DNA from: Gemmatimonadota bacterium
Lineage (GTDB): Bacteria > Gemmatimonadota > Gemmatimonadetes > Gemmatimonadales > GWC2-71-9
NCBI GenBank assembly: GCA_040388535.1
Contig: JAZKBR010000008.1
Coordinates: 30,524-94,523, forward strand
DNA length: 64,000 nucleotides
Direction of reading: 5' to 3'
How positions within the stretch are numbered: the stretch's first letter is position 1; each line of letters begins with the position of its first letter. Position numbers and translations under genes: made by a program. The notes under the pieces are model-generated. The model was not told the origin of the DNA, ran no database searches, and saw only the letters and a list, made by a program, of their open reading frames with translations. Below are positions 28,388-36,687 of the stretch, in pieces.

Positions 28388-29749
28388 ATGAGTGATACCC
28401 TGATGATCTCCGTGTCCGGAATGCGCGGACACGTCGGTACCGACCTCACGCCCGAGCTCGTGGCACGGCACGCCGCGGCACTGGGCGCCTGGGTGCGCTC
28501 CCGTGGCGGACACCGGGTCGTGCTCGGTCGTGATGCCCGGACATCCGGGCCGATGTTCTCGCTCGCTGCAACGGCAGGATTCCAGTCGGTCGGCGTCGAC
28601 GTGATCGACATCGGTGTGGTGCCGACCCCGACGGTGCAGATGGCGGTCGAGCATCACCGCGCCGGTGCGGGACTGATCATCACGGCGAGTCACAACCCGA
28701 TCGAGTGGAACGCGCTCAAGTTCGTCGGGCCCGACGGCATCTTCCTCGACGCCGAATCTGGCGCCGTGGTGCGCCGGCTCGCGGAAGACGGACCGGATCG
28801 TGCCGGTTGGGATACCATCGGCAAACTGCTGGCTGATCCCGATGCGATCTCGCGGCATCTCGATGCGGTGCTCGCCTTGCCAGTGATCGACGTGCCGCTG
28901 ATTCGCTCGCGCAATTTTCACGTTGCGCTCGACTGCGTGCGCGGCGCTGGTGGTCCGACGATGCTCGCGCTCTTCGAGCGCCTCGGCGCGCGGGTCAGCG
29001 GCATCAACCTCGAGGCCGACGGGCGCTTCCCCCGGGAGCCCGAGCCGATCCCCGAAAACCTCGGTGAACTCGGTGCCTTCGTGGTGAAGAGTGGCGCCGA
29101 CCTGGGGATGGCCGTGGACCCTGACGTGGACCGCCTCGCGCTGGTCGACGAGCGTGGCCACCCGATCGGCGAGGACTACACCCTCGCCCTCGCCGTTCGC
29201 GCCGTGCTCGCCCGGCAACCCCGGAGCGCGGCGACGCCAGCCGTGGTGGTCAATCTTTCGACCTCGCTGGTCGTGGAAGACGCGGCGCGCGACGGCGGCG
29301 CGCGATTCGTCAGGGCGCCGGTGGGCGAGGCCAATGTTGCCCGGAGCATCGTGGCGGAAGGCGCTGTTATTGGCGGAGAAGGGAATGGCGGGGTGATCCT
29401 GCCCGCGCTCCACGTCGGGCGGGATGCCCCGCTGGGGGCGGCCCTCATCTTGCAACAGCTGGCGGCATCCGGACTGGGGCTGGCAGCACTCGTGGCCGCC
29501 TCCCCACGGTACGTAATCGTCAAGGCCAAGTCTCCCCGTGGGGGCGACCTCGAGGCACAGTACGCCGCCCTGCGGGGGATTTTCCCGGATGCGGCGGTCG
29601 ATACCCGCGACGGGCTGCGGCTCTCGTGGCCCGATCGCTGGCTGCACGTTCGTCCGTCGGGGACGGAACCTATCGTTCGACTCATCGCCGAAGCGCCGAC
29701 TGGTGCCGAGGCCGAAGCTTTGGTGGCGAAGGCCCGCGGGGCGCGCTGA
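28388..29749 (+). CDS. glmM: Phosphoglucosamine mutase
   Basis: Isomerises glucosamine-6-phosphate to glucosamine-1-phosphate for peptidoglycan and LPS precursor synthesis. 453 aa. The phosphoserine loop is ITASHNPIEWNALKF, the Mg-binding loop is VDPDVDRLALVDERG, the sugar-binding loop is GGEGNGG, and the phosphate-binding loop is RPSGTEPIVR. It is immediately upstream of glmS (31 nt), which makes its substrate, so the pair forms a UDP-GlcNAc precursor operon. No glmU is present here. Confidence 0.93.
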   Translation: MSDTLMISVSGMRGHVGTDLTPELVARHAAALGAWVRSRGGHRVVLGRDARTSGPMFSLAATAGFQSVGVDVIDIGVVPTPTVQMAVEHHRAGAGLIITASHNPIEWNALKFVGPDGIFLDAESGAVVRRLAEDGPDRAGWDTIGKLLADPDAISRHLDAVLALPVIDVPLIRSRNFHVALDCVRGAGGPTMLALFERLGARVSGINLEADGRFPREPEPIPENLGELGAFVVKSGADLGMAVDPDVDRLALVDERGHPIGEDYTLALAVRAVLARQPRSAATPAVVVNLSTSLVVEDAARDGGARFVRAPVGEANVARSIVAEGAVIGGEGNGGVILPALHVGRDAPLGAALILQQLAASGLGLAALVAASPRYVIVKAKSPRGGDLEAQYAALRGIFPDAAVDTRDGLRLSWPDRWLHVRPSGTEPIVRLIAEAPTGAEAEALVAKARGAR

Positions 29750-29780
29750 ACGCGCCTCGCCCGAGAGGAGAATCACGCGC

Positions 29781-31607
29781 ATGTGTGGAATCGTCGGATA
29801 CGTCGGACCGCGGCAGGCCGCGCCCATCCTGATGGAAGGGCTGCGACGGATGGAATACCGCGGCTATGACTCGGCTGGCATCGCCGTGCTCAACGGAGAT
29901 CTGCTCGACGTCCGCAAGGCTGCCGGAAAACTCGGCGTGCTGGCGCAGGAGCTCGTCGGCAAGATGCCAGTGGGTACCACCGGCATCGGGCACACGCGCT
30001 GGGCGACCCACGGCGGGCCTACCACTCCGAATGCGCATCCGCACCTCGACCAGACCGGCCGGATCGCCCTGATCCACAACGGCATCATCGAGAATGCGCC
30101 CGCGATCAAGAAGGCGCTGCTCGCGCGCGGTCACACCTTCACTTCCGAGACGGACACCGAGGTGCTGGCGCACCTGGTGGGCGAGTTCTACGACGGGAAC
30201 ATCGAGGAAGCGGTCGCGGCGGCGCTGCGAGATGTCGATGGCGCCTACGGGATCGCGGTGATCTGCACCGAAGAGCCGAACACGCTCATTGCGGCGCGCA
30301 ACGGCTCGCCGATCATCCTCGGCATCGGCGAGGGCGAGAATCTGGTCGCGTCGGATCAGTCGGCGCTGGTGGAGCACACCCGCTCGGTGATCTACCTCGA
30401 CAACGGCGAAATGGCGGTGGTGACCCCCGAAGGCTATCGGGTCCGCACCCTCACGACGCGTGAAGTCGACAAGCCGATCAATCAGATCGAATGGGATCTC
30501 GCGACGATCGAGCGCGGCGGCTACGAGCATTTCATGCTCAAGGAGATCTTCGAGCAGCCGGAAAGCCTTGCCAACACGATGCGTGGGCACCTGCTCGAGG
30601 AGAGCGGCAACGTCCGCGTCTTCGGCCTCAAGATTTCCGACGAGCAGGCGAAGGGAATCAAGCGGATCATCATCACCGCGTGCGGGACGTCGTGGCACTC
30701 GGGGCTGATCGGCAAGTACATGATCGAGGAACTCGCGCGCATCCCCACCGAGGTGGAATACGCCTCGGAATTCCGCTATCGCAATCCGATCGTTGACGAA
30801 CACACGCTGGTCATCGCCATTTCGCAATCGGGCGAAACGGCCGACACCCTCGCCGCGCTGACCGAGGCGAAGAGCCGTGGCGCGCGCACGGTGGGGCTGG
30901 TGAATGTGGTGGGTTCGACCATTGCACGCGAAGTCGATGGCGGACTCTTCCTGCGCTGCGGCCCTGAAGTTGGCGTTGCGAGCACCAAGGCGTTCACGTC
31001 GCAGGTCGCAGCACTGGCGATGGTCACGCTCCGCTTCGCCCGGCTGCGCAACATGTCGCTGCTCGATGGGCAGCGCTATGTCGCGGCGCTCAACAAACTG
31101 CCGTCACAGATCGCCGAGATCCTCTCCCGCGCCGACGAAGTGAAAGTGCTGGCCGATCGCTTCGCGGATGCGACCAACGCGCTCTACCTCGGCCGCGGCG
31201 TGAACTTCCCGGCGGCGCTCGAAGGGGCGCTCAAGCTCAAGGAAATTTCCTACGTGCACGCCGAGGGATATCCGGCGGCCGAGATGAAGCACGGGCCGAT
31301 CGCGCTGATCGACGAGAATATGCCGGTGGTGGTCGTGGCGCCGCGGGATGCGGTGCACGCCAAGATCGTCTCGAATGTGCAGGAAGTCCGGGCGCGCGGC
31401 GGCAAGGTGATCGCGATCGTGAACGCGGGCGACGAGGAGATCTCTCGCCTGGCCGAGGCCACGTTCATCGTGCCGGAGACGCTCGACCTGTTGACGCCGA
31501 TCCTGACGGTGATTCCGCTGCAGCTCTTTTCGTACTATGTCGCGCTGCGTCGCGGGTGCAACGTCGACCAGCCGCGGAACCTGGCGAAGAGCGTGACGGT
31601 CGAGTAA
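29781..31607 (+). CDS. glmS: Glutamine-fructose-6-phosphate aminotransferase (isomerizing)
   Basis: Makes glucosamine-6-phosphate from fructose-6-phosphate and glutamine. 608 aa. The class II glutamine amidotransferase domain starts MCGIVGYVGPRQA, so Cys1 becomes N-terminal after Met removal, with RWATHGGPTTPNAHPH. Two SIS isomerase domains follow (ACGTSWHSGLIGK, SQSGETADTLAAL; YLGRGVNFPAALEGALKLKE). The C-terminus ends PRNLAKSVTVE as in the family. GAGAGGAG upstream is a good ribosome-binding site and fixes ATG 29781. The 31-nt gap after glmM is too short for a glmS ribozyme. Confidence 0.97.
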   Translation: MCGIVGYVGPRQAAPILMEGLRRMEYRGYDSAGIAVLNGDLLDVRKAAGKLGVLAQELVGKMPVGTTGIGHTRWATHGGPTTPNAHPHLDQTGRIALIHNGIIENAPAIKKALLARGHTFTSETDTEVLAHLVGEFYDGNIEEAVAAALRDVDGAYGIAVICTEEPNTLIAARNGSPIILGIGEGENLVASDQSALVEHTRSVIYLDNGEMAVVTPEGYRVRTLTTREVDKPINQIEWDLATIERGGYEHFMLKEIFEQPESLANTMRGHLLEESGNVRVFGLKISDEQAKGIKRIIITACGTSWHSGLIGKYMIEELARIPTEVEYASEFRYRNPIVDEHTLVIAISQSGETADTLAALTEAKSRGARTVGLVNVVGSTIAREVDGGLFLRCGPEVGVASTKAFTSQVAALAMVTLRFARLRNMSLLDGQRYVAALNKLPSQIAEILSRADEVKVLADRFADATNALYLGRGVNFPAALEGALKLKEISYVHAEGYPAAEMKHGPIALIDENMPVVVVAPRDAVHAKIVSNVQEVRARGGKVIAIVNAGDEEISRLAEATFIVPETLDLLTPILTVIPLQLFSYYVALRRGCNVDQPRNLAKSVTVE

Positions 31608-31648
31608 ACGGACGGCGGCTGAAGTCGCGGCTCGGCTGCCGTTCATCC

Positions 31649-32821
31649 TCATTTCACACTGCGCAAGACGTCAATCCCCGCCTTCATCGTCGACTGGAAT
31701 CCCTGTTGATACGCCATCCCGTTGACATCGGAGTCGGTGTTCACGACACCGATGATGGCGGTGTGACGCTCCGGGTCGAGGTAGAGAAAGGCACGGAAGC
31801 CGGCCTGACTCCCCGTGTGACCCACGAAGCGCCGCTCGCCTTCCTTCTCGATGAAGAAGGAGAGCCCCATCCCTTCGGTGCCGGCCTGCACGATCGGCGT
31901 CCACATCCGTTCAAGCGAGGCGTGTGGCAGGATCTCGGCGTACGTTGCCGCGTGCGCGCTATCGCCCGCCGCCGCTCCCATCAGGAAGCCGGTCCACTTC
32001 GCGAGGTCACCTATCGGCGCGTTCCAGCCGCCGTTCGGGATCGTGACCCCGGGGTTGAAGTCGCGACCGTTCGCCTTGACCGAGCCGTCTTTTTGCACCG
32101 TGTAATTGTTCGAGCGCCAGCGCGCGAGGTGATACGGCGTGCTCCCGAAATAGCTCGTGGTAATCCCCAGCGGCGAGAAGAGATTCTTGGTGACGTAGCT
32201 CTCCCACGGATCTCCCGTGATCTGCTCGACGACGCGCGCGAGATAGATGAATCCCGGATTGCTGTAGCCGTACCGCGAGCCCGGCGCGAACACCAGCTGC
32301 ATATAGGGCATCATCGCGACCAGCTGCGACCATTCGGTCGGTTCGAACGGCTCCCACGATTCTCCCTTGGTCCACGGCCAGGTCGGATTCTGCAATCCGG
32401 AGGAATGCGACAGCAGCATCCGGATGGTGATCTGGTCCATCGACCCGAAGGTGCTGTGCACCTTGCGCAGATCGGGAATCCATTTCGTGATGGCGTCGTC
32501 GAGTGTCACCTGATTCCGCTCGATCTGCTGCATCACCGCAATCGCCGTGAGCGTCTTGGTGATCGAGCCCCAGTGCCAGATCGTCGCGGCCTCGGCCTTC
32601 TCGCCGCGCTCCTTGTCGCCGAACCCCACGTAGTGCTCGGCCACGACCTTGCCATCGCGCACGAAGGCGATCCCGCCACCCACGAGATGACTCACGGAGG
32701 CGAACGAGTCGAGGGCCTGCGTTGCTGCAGGCCAGGCATCGGGAAGGGGCATTGTCGGCTTCTGGCGCTGGGCGCCGAGCGAGATCGGAAGGAGGGCAAG
32801 TGCGACAACGAGGCGGCGCAT
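31649..32821 (-). CDS. Exported serine beta-lactamase-like hydrolase (class C / S12 family)
   Basis: 390 aa. A signal peptide (RLVVALALLPISLGAQ) suggests periplasmic location. The active-site SxxK is in WGSITKTLTA, the YxN motif is YGYSNPGFIY, and HTGSQAGF near the C-terminus stands in for the KTG motif. A SHSSGLQNP segment is typical of S12 proteins. Such proteins are usually esterases or D-aminopeptidases rather than true beta-lactamases, so antibiotic resistance should not be assumed. The gene is convergent with glmS. Confidence 0.85.
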   Translation of the reverse strand: MRRLVVALALLPISLGAQRQKPTMPLPDAWPAATQALDSFASVSHLVGGGIAFVRDGKVVAEHYVGFGDKERGEKAEAATIWHWGSITKTLTAIAVMQQIERNQVTLDDAITKWIPDLRKVHSTFGSMDQITIRMLLSHSSGLQNPTWPWTKGESWEPFEPTEWSQLVAMMPYMQLVFAPGSRYGYSNPGFIYLARVVEQITGDPWESYVTKNLFSPLGITTSYFGSTPYHLARWRSNNYTVQKDGSVKANGRDFNPGVTIPNGGWNAPIGDLAKWTGFLMGAAAGDSAHAATYAEILPHASLERMWTPIVQAGTEGMGLSFFIEKEGERRFVGHTGSQAGFRAFLYLDPERHTAIIGVVNTDSDVNGMAYQQGFQSTMKAGIDVLRSVK

Positions 32822-32862
32822 CGGCTGTCCTGGAATGAAGTGGAGTCCACTCCAAGATCCGC

Positions 32863-33468
32863 TCAGCGGGGGCTGCCGGCAAGCGCGACCCCAAGCAGGA
32901 GGCCCGCCCGGTAGCCATGTCGACTACTGTATCCCTCGGGGAGTTCTTCTTCGCGGAAGAGGGATTGCCCCGCGATCCCCTCGGCCCGCACCAGCGCACT
33001 CCAGCGCCGGGTGAGCGGTACGTCGAGCTCGAGTGAGGCGCGTGCCGCAGCGCGCCAGCGCGCCTCGCCGTCGGCCAGTGCAAATGCCCACCGTTCATAG
33101 ATCGCTCCGGCGCCGGCGTAGAGAGCTGGCCCCGCGGTGCTTGCCGCGATGCGACGCGACAGCTCGGCCCCGACGCCCGAGGCCGAGAGGGCGCCGCGAG
33201 TCACGACCGACGCGCTCGCTCCTCGCACCGCGAGATCGCTGGTGATGCGGTGCCCTTCGACGGCCACTCGCCACGGCCCGTGTTGCCGCGCGACACCGGC
33301 GACCAGGTTGACTGGATGGTCGGGGAGAATGGCGGGCCGATCGGGGTCGACGGCATCGAGGGAATGCCCGGCCGTGACCGCCGGCCCGGCGGCGAGGGAG
33401 AAGCGCCACTGGGCGGTGAGTCGCGGCGTGATGCCAACGGCAAGGAGAAGGAGCAGGGTAGAACGCAT
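32863..33468 (-). CDS. Predicted small outer-membrane beta-barrel protein
   Basis: 201 aa with a signal peptide ([19 protein letters not shown]). The mature part shows alternating hydrophobic and polar residues in short strands ([33 protein letters not shown]) and ends near [17 protein letters not shown], a pattern of OmpA/OmpW-like or outer-membrane barrels in this group of bacteria. No specific family is recognised. ATG 33468 is placed at the signal peptide; an upstream in-frame start is less likely. It lies 42 nt upstream of the serine hydrolase gene on the same strand. Confidence 0.6.
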   Translation of the reverse strand: MRSTLLLLLAVGITPRLTAQWRFSLAAGPAVTAGHSLDAVDPDRPAILPDHPVNLVAGVARQHGPWRVAVEGHRITSDLAVRGASASVVTRGALSASGVGAELSRRIAASTAGPALYAGAGAIYERWAFALADGEARWRAAARASLELDVPLTRRWSALVRAEGIAGQSLFREEELPEGYSSRHGYRAGLLLGVALAGSPR

Positions 33469-33555
33469 CGTGACCTCGGCGAGGAAGAGAGTCGCCACGA
33501 TCACTGGGCGGGATCAACGCACGCTCAAATCACCGCCCTCGTTACCTTTTCCCCC

Positions 33556-34002
33556 ATGCGCATCGTGTTGCAGCGGGTCAGTGAAGCCAGCGTACGCATC
33601 GGCGGCGACGTTGCCGGCGCGATCGACCGCGGCTTTCTCGTGCTGGTGGGTTTCAGTCCGTCCGACTCGGCGGTCGAAGTTGCCTGGATGGCCGAAAAAG
33701 TCATCGGCTTGCGACTCTTCGCCGATGCCGAGGGGAAGATGAATCTGGACCTCGCGGCGGTCGGCGGCGCGCTGCTGGTGGTGTCGCAGTTCACGCTCTA
33801 TGGCGATGCCGCGAAGGGGCGCCGGCCCTCGTTCATCGACGCGGCCCGCCCGGAAATCGCGATTCCGCTGTACGAGGCCTTTGTCGCCGCACTCCGGGCC
33901 AGCGGCGTGACCGTGGCCACCGGCGAGTTCGGGGCCGACATGCAGGTTGCCCTGACCAATGACGGACCCGTGACCCTGCTACTGGAGCGCAACGCATCGT
34001 GA
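33556..34002 (+). CDS. dtd: D-aminoacyl-tRNA deacylase
   Basis: Hydrolyses D-amino acids (and glycine mis-charged on tRNA-Ala) from tRNA. 148 aa. It starts [17 protein letters not shown] and carries both signature motifs: [17 protein letters not shown] and [13 protein letters not shown] 33556 agrees with the conserved N-terminus. The stop overlaps the start of maf (TGATG), so the two are co-translated. Confidence 0.96.
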   Translation: MRIVLQRVSEASVRIGGDVAGAIDRGFLVLVGFSPSDSAVEVAWMAEKVIGLRLFADAEGKMNLDLAAVGGALLVVSQFTLYGDAAKGRRPSFIDAARPEIAIPLYEAFVAALRASGVTVATGEFGADMQVALTNDGPVTLLLERNAS

Positions 34003-34568
34003 TGCCGACCATCGTGCTGGCCTCTGCTTCACCGCGACGGAAGCAGCTCCTCGAAATGCTCCGACTGCCGATCCTGGTGACGCCAGCGGACGTCCAGGAG
34101 ATCCCGCTGCCCCGCGAGAAGCCGCTCGACTATTCCCGGCGACTCGCGCGCGACAAGGCGCGCGCCGTGCCCGGTCGGCTGGTGCTTGGCGCCGACACCA
34201 TCGTCGTGCTCGATGACCAGATTCTCGAGAAGCCGGCCGACGATGCCGACGCGTTGCGAATGCTGCTGGCATTGCAGGGGCGAAGCCATACCGTAGTCAC
34301 GTCGATCTGCCTGCTCGCCGATGGCCGTCAGCTCGATGCTGTTGACCAGACCCAGGTGACCTTTCGGGCTGCCGACGCGGAGTATCTCCGCCGCTACGTG
34401 GCGACGGGCGAACCGCACGACAAGGCCGGTTCCTACGGCATTCAGGGCTGGGGCGCTGCGCTGGTGGAGCGAATCGACGGCGACTTCTTCAGCGTGATGG
34501 GGCTGCCGGTGCGGCTGGTGCTGCAGTTGCTCGAAGAGGCGGGGTATCCGTACCAGTTCGGCGGCTAG
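34002..34568 (+). CDS. maf: Maf-family nucleotide pyrophosphatase
   Basis: 188 aa nucleoside triphosphate pyrophosphatase that hydrolyses dTTP/UTP or modified nucleotides. The N-terminal ASASPRRKQLLEMLRLP, SRRLARDKARAVP, LGADTIVVLD and DKAGSYGIQGWGA motifs are all typical. ATG 34002 overlaps the dtd stop codon; GTG 33999 is one codon upstream. The dtd-maf pair is convergent with trpE. Confidence 0.93.
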   Translation: MPTIVLASASPRRKQLLEMLRLPILVTPADVQEIPLPREKPLDYSRRLARDKARAVPGRLVLGADTIVVLDDQILEKPADDADALRMLLALQGRSHTVVTSICLLADGRQLDAVDQTQVTFRAADAEYLRRYVATGEPHDKAGSYGIQGWGAALVERIDGDFFSVMGLPVRLVLQLLEEAGYPYQFGG

Positions 34569-34574
34569 CGCCGG

Positions 34575-36068
34575 TCAGGGTGCTTCGCTCGCGAGGCGAA
34601 GTGCCCGCAGCACGGCACCGGCCTTCGCTTCGGTTTCCTGGAATTCCATCTGTGGTACTGAATCAGCGACGATGCCGGCGCCAGCCTGCACGTATGCGTG
34701 GTTGCCCATGAACGCGACGGTGCGGATCGCGATCGCCGTATCCATGGTGCGTCCGCCAAAGCCGACATAGCCGACCGCACCAGCGTAGGGCCCGCGCCGA
34801 GTCGGCTCCAGCGAGTCGATGATCTGCATCGCACGCACCTTGGGGGCACCGCTCACCGTGCCCGCAGGAAATGCCGCCGCGAACGCATCGAGCGCATCGA
34901 GTTCCGGACGCAGCGCCCCGCGCACTTCACTCACCAGATGCATCACCTGCGAATAGCGCTCCACGACCATCTGTGCGACGACGCGCACGCTGCCGTACCG
35001 CGCCACACGACCGACATCGTTCCTGCCGAGATCGACGAGCATCAAGTGCTCGGCACATTCCTTCGGGTCGGCCCGCAGTTCGGCTTCCATCTCGGCGTCG
35101 TGCGCCGCATCGCGCCCGCGAGGCCGGGTGCCCGCGATCGGCCGGAGCGTGACCTCCTCGTGCTCGACCCGCACCAGGACCTCGGGCGACGCGCCTGCGA
35201 GGGTGAGTTCACCCAGGCGGAGGAAGTAGCAGTAGGGCGCGGGATTCAATGCGCGAAGGAAGCGATAGGTGCGAAACGGATCCGGCGCGGGTGTCACATC
35301 CATCCGGCGTGACAACACGATCTGGAAGGCATCACCCGCTGCAATGTGCTCCTGGCAGCGCGCGACGTCGCGGCGGTAGTCCGCATCGTGGTACACCTTC
35401 GTGGCGTCGGCGGGAATGCGTTCGGCCGGAATCGCGAGTGGCGCCAGGGCATTCGGTGCGGCGAGGCGGGCGAGCCACGCGGTCGCCTTCGCATCAGCGG
35501 CATCGATCCGCTGTTGCAGTGCGGCGTCGTCGAGAGTAGCGGCCACGCTGACGTTGGCGATCACGATGGCACGATGGAAGAGATTGTCGAGCACCAGCAG
35601 GGTGTCGACAATCATCGCGACGGCATCGGGGGGCGAACGGTCGTCGGTTGGCGCGTTGGGGAGCTGCTCCAGCGTGCGCACCACGTCGTAGCCCCAGAAC
35701 CCGACCGCGCCGCCGGTGAACCGCGGCAGCCCGGGGACGTCGACCGCCCGATCGAGTCGCAACAGATTGGCGAGATGCGTGAGCGGTGCGGCGTCGCCGG
35801 CGGCGGTCCACTCGCCAGCCGGGTCGAGTCGCTCGACCGCACTGCCGCGATAGCGGAAGACGACCTCGGGTTCGGTCGCGAGGAAGGAATAGCGCGCCCA
35901 GCGTTCGCCACCTTCGAGCGATTCCAGCAGGAAGCCGTACTCGCCGCGATGCAGCTTGGCGAATGCCGACACCGGGGTGTCGCCATCAAGCACCACTTCG
36001 CGCACCAGCGGCACGCGAGTGAACCCTGCCGCCGCGGCCTCGCGGCAGCGGATCAGCGCATCATTCAT
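34575..36068 (-). CDS. trpE: Anthranilate synthase component I
   Basis: Makes anthranilate from chorismate (with glutamine supplied by TrpG) in tryptophan synthesis. 497 aa. The N-terminal domain has FLLESLEGGERWARYSF, the feedback-binding LLES motif that favours TrpE over PabB. The chorismate-binding domain has IAGTRPRGRD, HLMLVDLGRNDVGR, FPAGTVSGAPKVRAMQII and GYVGFGGRTMDTAI. No trpG is adjacent. ATG 36068 is correct for MNDALIRCRE; a longer frame is heptamer-encoded. Repeat units place GGGAG 7 nt upstream of the start. Confidence 0.94.
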   Translation of the reverse strand: MNDALIRCREAAAAGFTRVPLVREVVLDGDTPVSAFAKLHRGEYGFLLESLEGGERWARYSFLATEPEVVFRYRGSAVERLDPAGEWTAAGDAAPLTHLANLLRLDRAVDVPGLPRFTGGAVGFWGYDVVRTLEQLPNAPTDDRSPPDAVAMIVDTLLVLDNLFHRAIVIANVSVAATLDDAALQQRIDAADAKATAWLARLAAPNALAPLAIPAERIPADATKVYHDADYRRDVARCQEHIAAGDAFQIVLSRRMDVTPAPDPFRTYRFLRALNPAPYCYFLRLGELTLAGASPEVLVRVEHEEVTLRPIAGTRPRGRDAAHDAEMEAELRADPKECAEHLMLVDLGRNDVGRVARYGSVRVVAQMVVERYSQVMHLVSEVRGALRPELDALDAFAAAFPAGTVSGAPKVRAMQIIDSLEPTRRGPYAGAVGYVGFGGRTMDTAIAIRTVAFMGNHAYVQAGAGIVADSVPQMEFQETEAKAGAVLRALRLASEAP

Positions 36069-36071
36069 CTC

Positions 36072-36092
36072 CCTTCTCCCTTCTCCCTTCTC
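36072..36092 (-). repeat. Heptamer array GAGAAGG just upstream of trpE
   Basis: Three exact GAGAAGG units on the minus strand, beginning 12 nt after the stop codon of the upstream lipoprotein gene and ending 4 nt before the trpE ATG. The arm is single (no inverted partner) and supplies Shine-Dalgarno-like GGGAG sequence. Confidence 0.8.
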
Positions 36093-36103
36093 GTGCATTC
36101 CGC

Positions 36104-36687
36104 TCATCGACGCGCTGCCAGCAGCCAGACTCCGGTGCCAGTGATCGTGAAGCGGAGCATGTCGGCCGCTGGGCGCTCGGTGACGACGAACTGCAGCTGG
36201 TCGGTGCCGATCTGATGGGCCGCCGCCATGGCCTGTTCGAAGAGGGCAGGCGTCGCGTATTTCGCGATGGCTTCGCTCGGCTCCTGGAAGTGCGTGGCGT
36301 AGGAGAAGGTGAGCCGGATCCCGGGCTTCAGGGAATCACTGCTTTGCAGCTCCACACCGTAGCGCCCCGCCGATGGGGAGAGACGCAAGGTGACGCTGTC
36401 GCCCGGAGCTTTCCTGGTGCTGTCGGCCGGTACCTCGATGATCGCGAAGATGGCGTTGTCGGGCGCGCCGTGCCGCATCACGATGGTGCGACCAGCCCGG
36501 GCGCTGTATTTCACCACTGTATCCGGCGGCGAGGCGCCGGACCGCTCGAGCACCCAGATTGCGCTCGCGCCGACTGGTGGCCCAGGATCGACCTTGGCGG
36601 TGCTGCTCCCACCCGGGTTGATGAACTGGTTGCCATGGCCGCAGGCGCCAAGCAGGAGGAGCAGGGCGACGCCTATCTTCCCCGCAT
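36104..36687 (-). CDS. Lipoprotein of unknown function with apparent 1-nt frameshift at its start
   Basis: The frame encodes a lipoprotein signal, GKIGVALLLLLGAC (lipobox LGAC), then about 180 residues of beta-rich sequence (ASAIWVLERSG, IEVPADSTRKAPGD, LRFTITGTGVWLLA). No ATG, GTG or TTG lies in frame near the signal. The ATG at 36687 is out of frame by one base: the strand reads ATG-CG-GGG-AAG. One extra G in the adjoining G4 run would give MRGKIGVALLLLLGAC, a perfect lipoprotein start. This implies either a homopolymer sequencing error or a real inactivating deletion. The ATG shares the GCATGC palindrome with the start of the divergent gene. Confidence 0.6.

Noticed and set aside
29749..29781. 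glmS ribozyme upstream of glmS
   Set aside because: The gap after glmM is only 31 nt, too short for the ribozyme core, and no matching motif is seen.
31610..31648. Hairpin after glmS as terminator
   Set aside because: Pairing between the GC-rich stretches is imperfect and no T-run follows.
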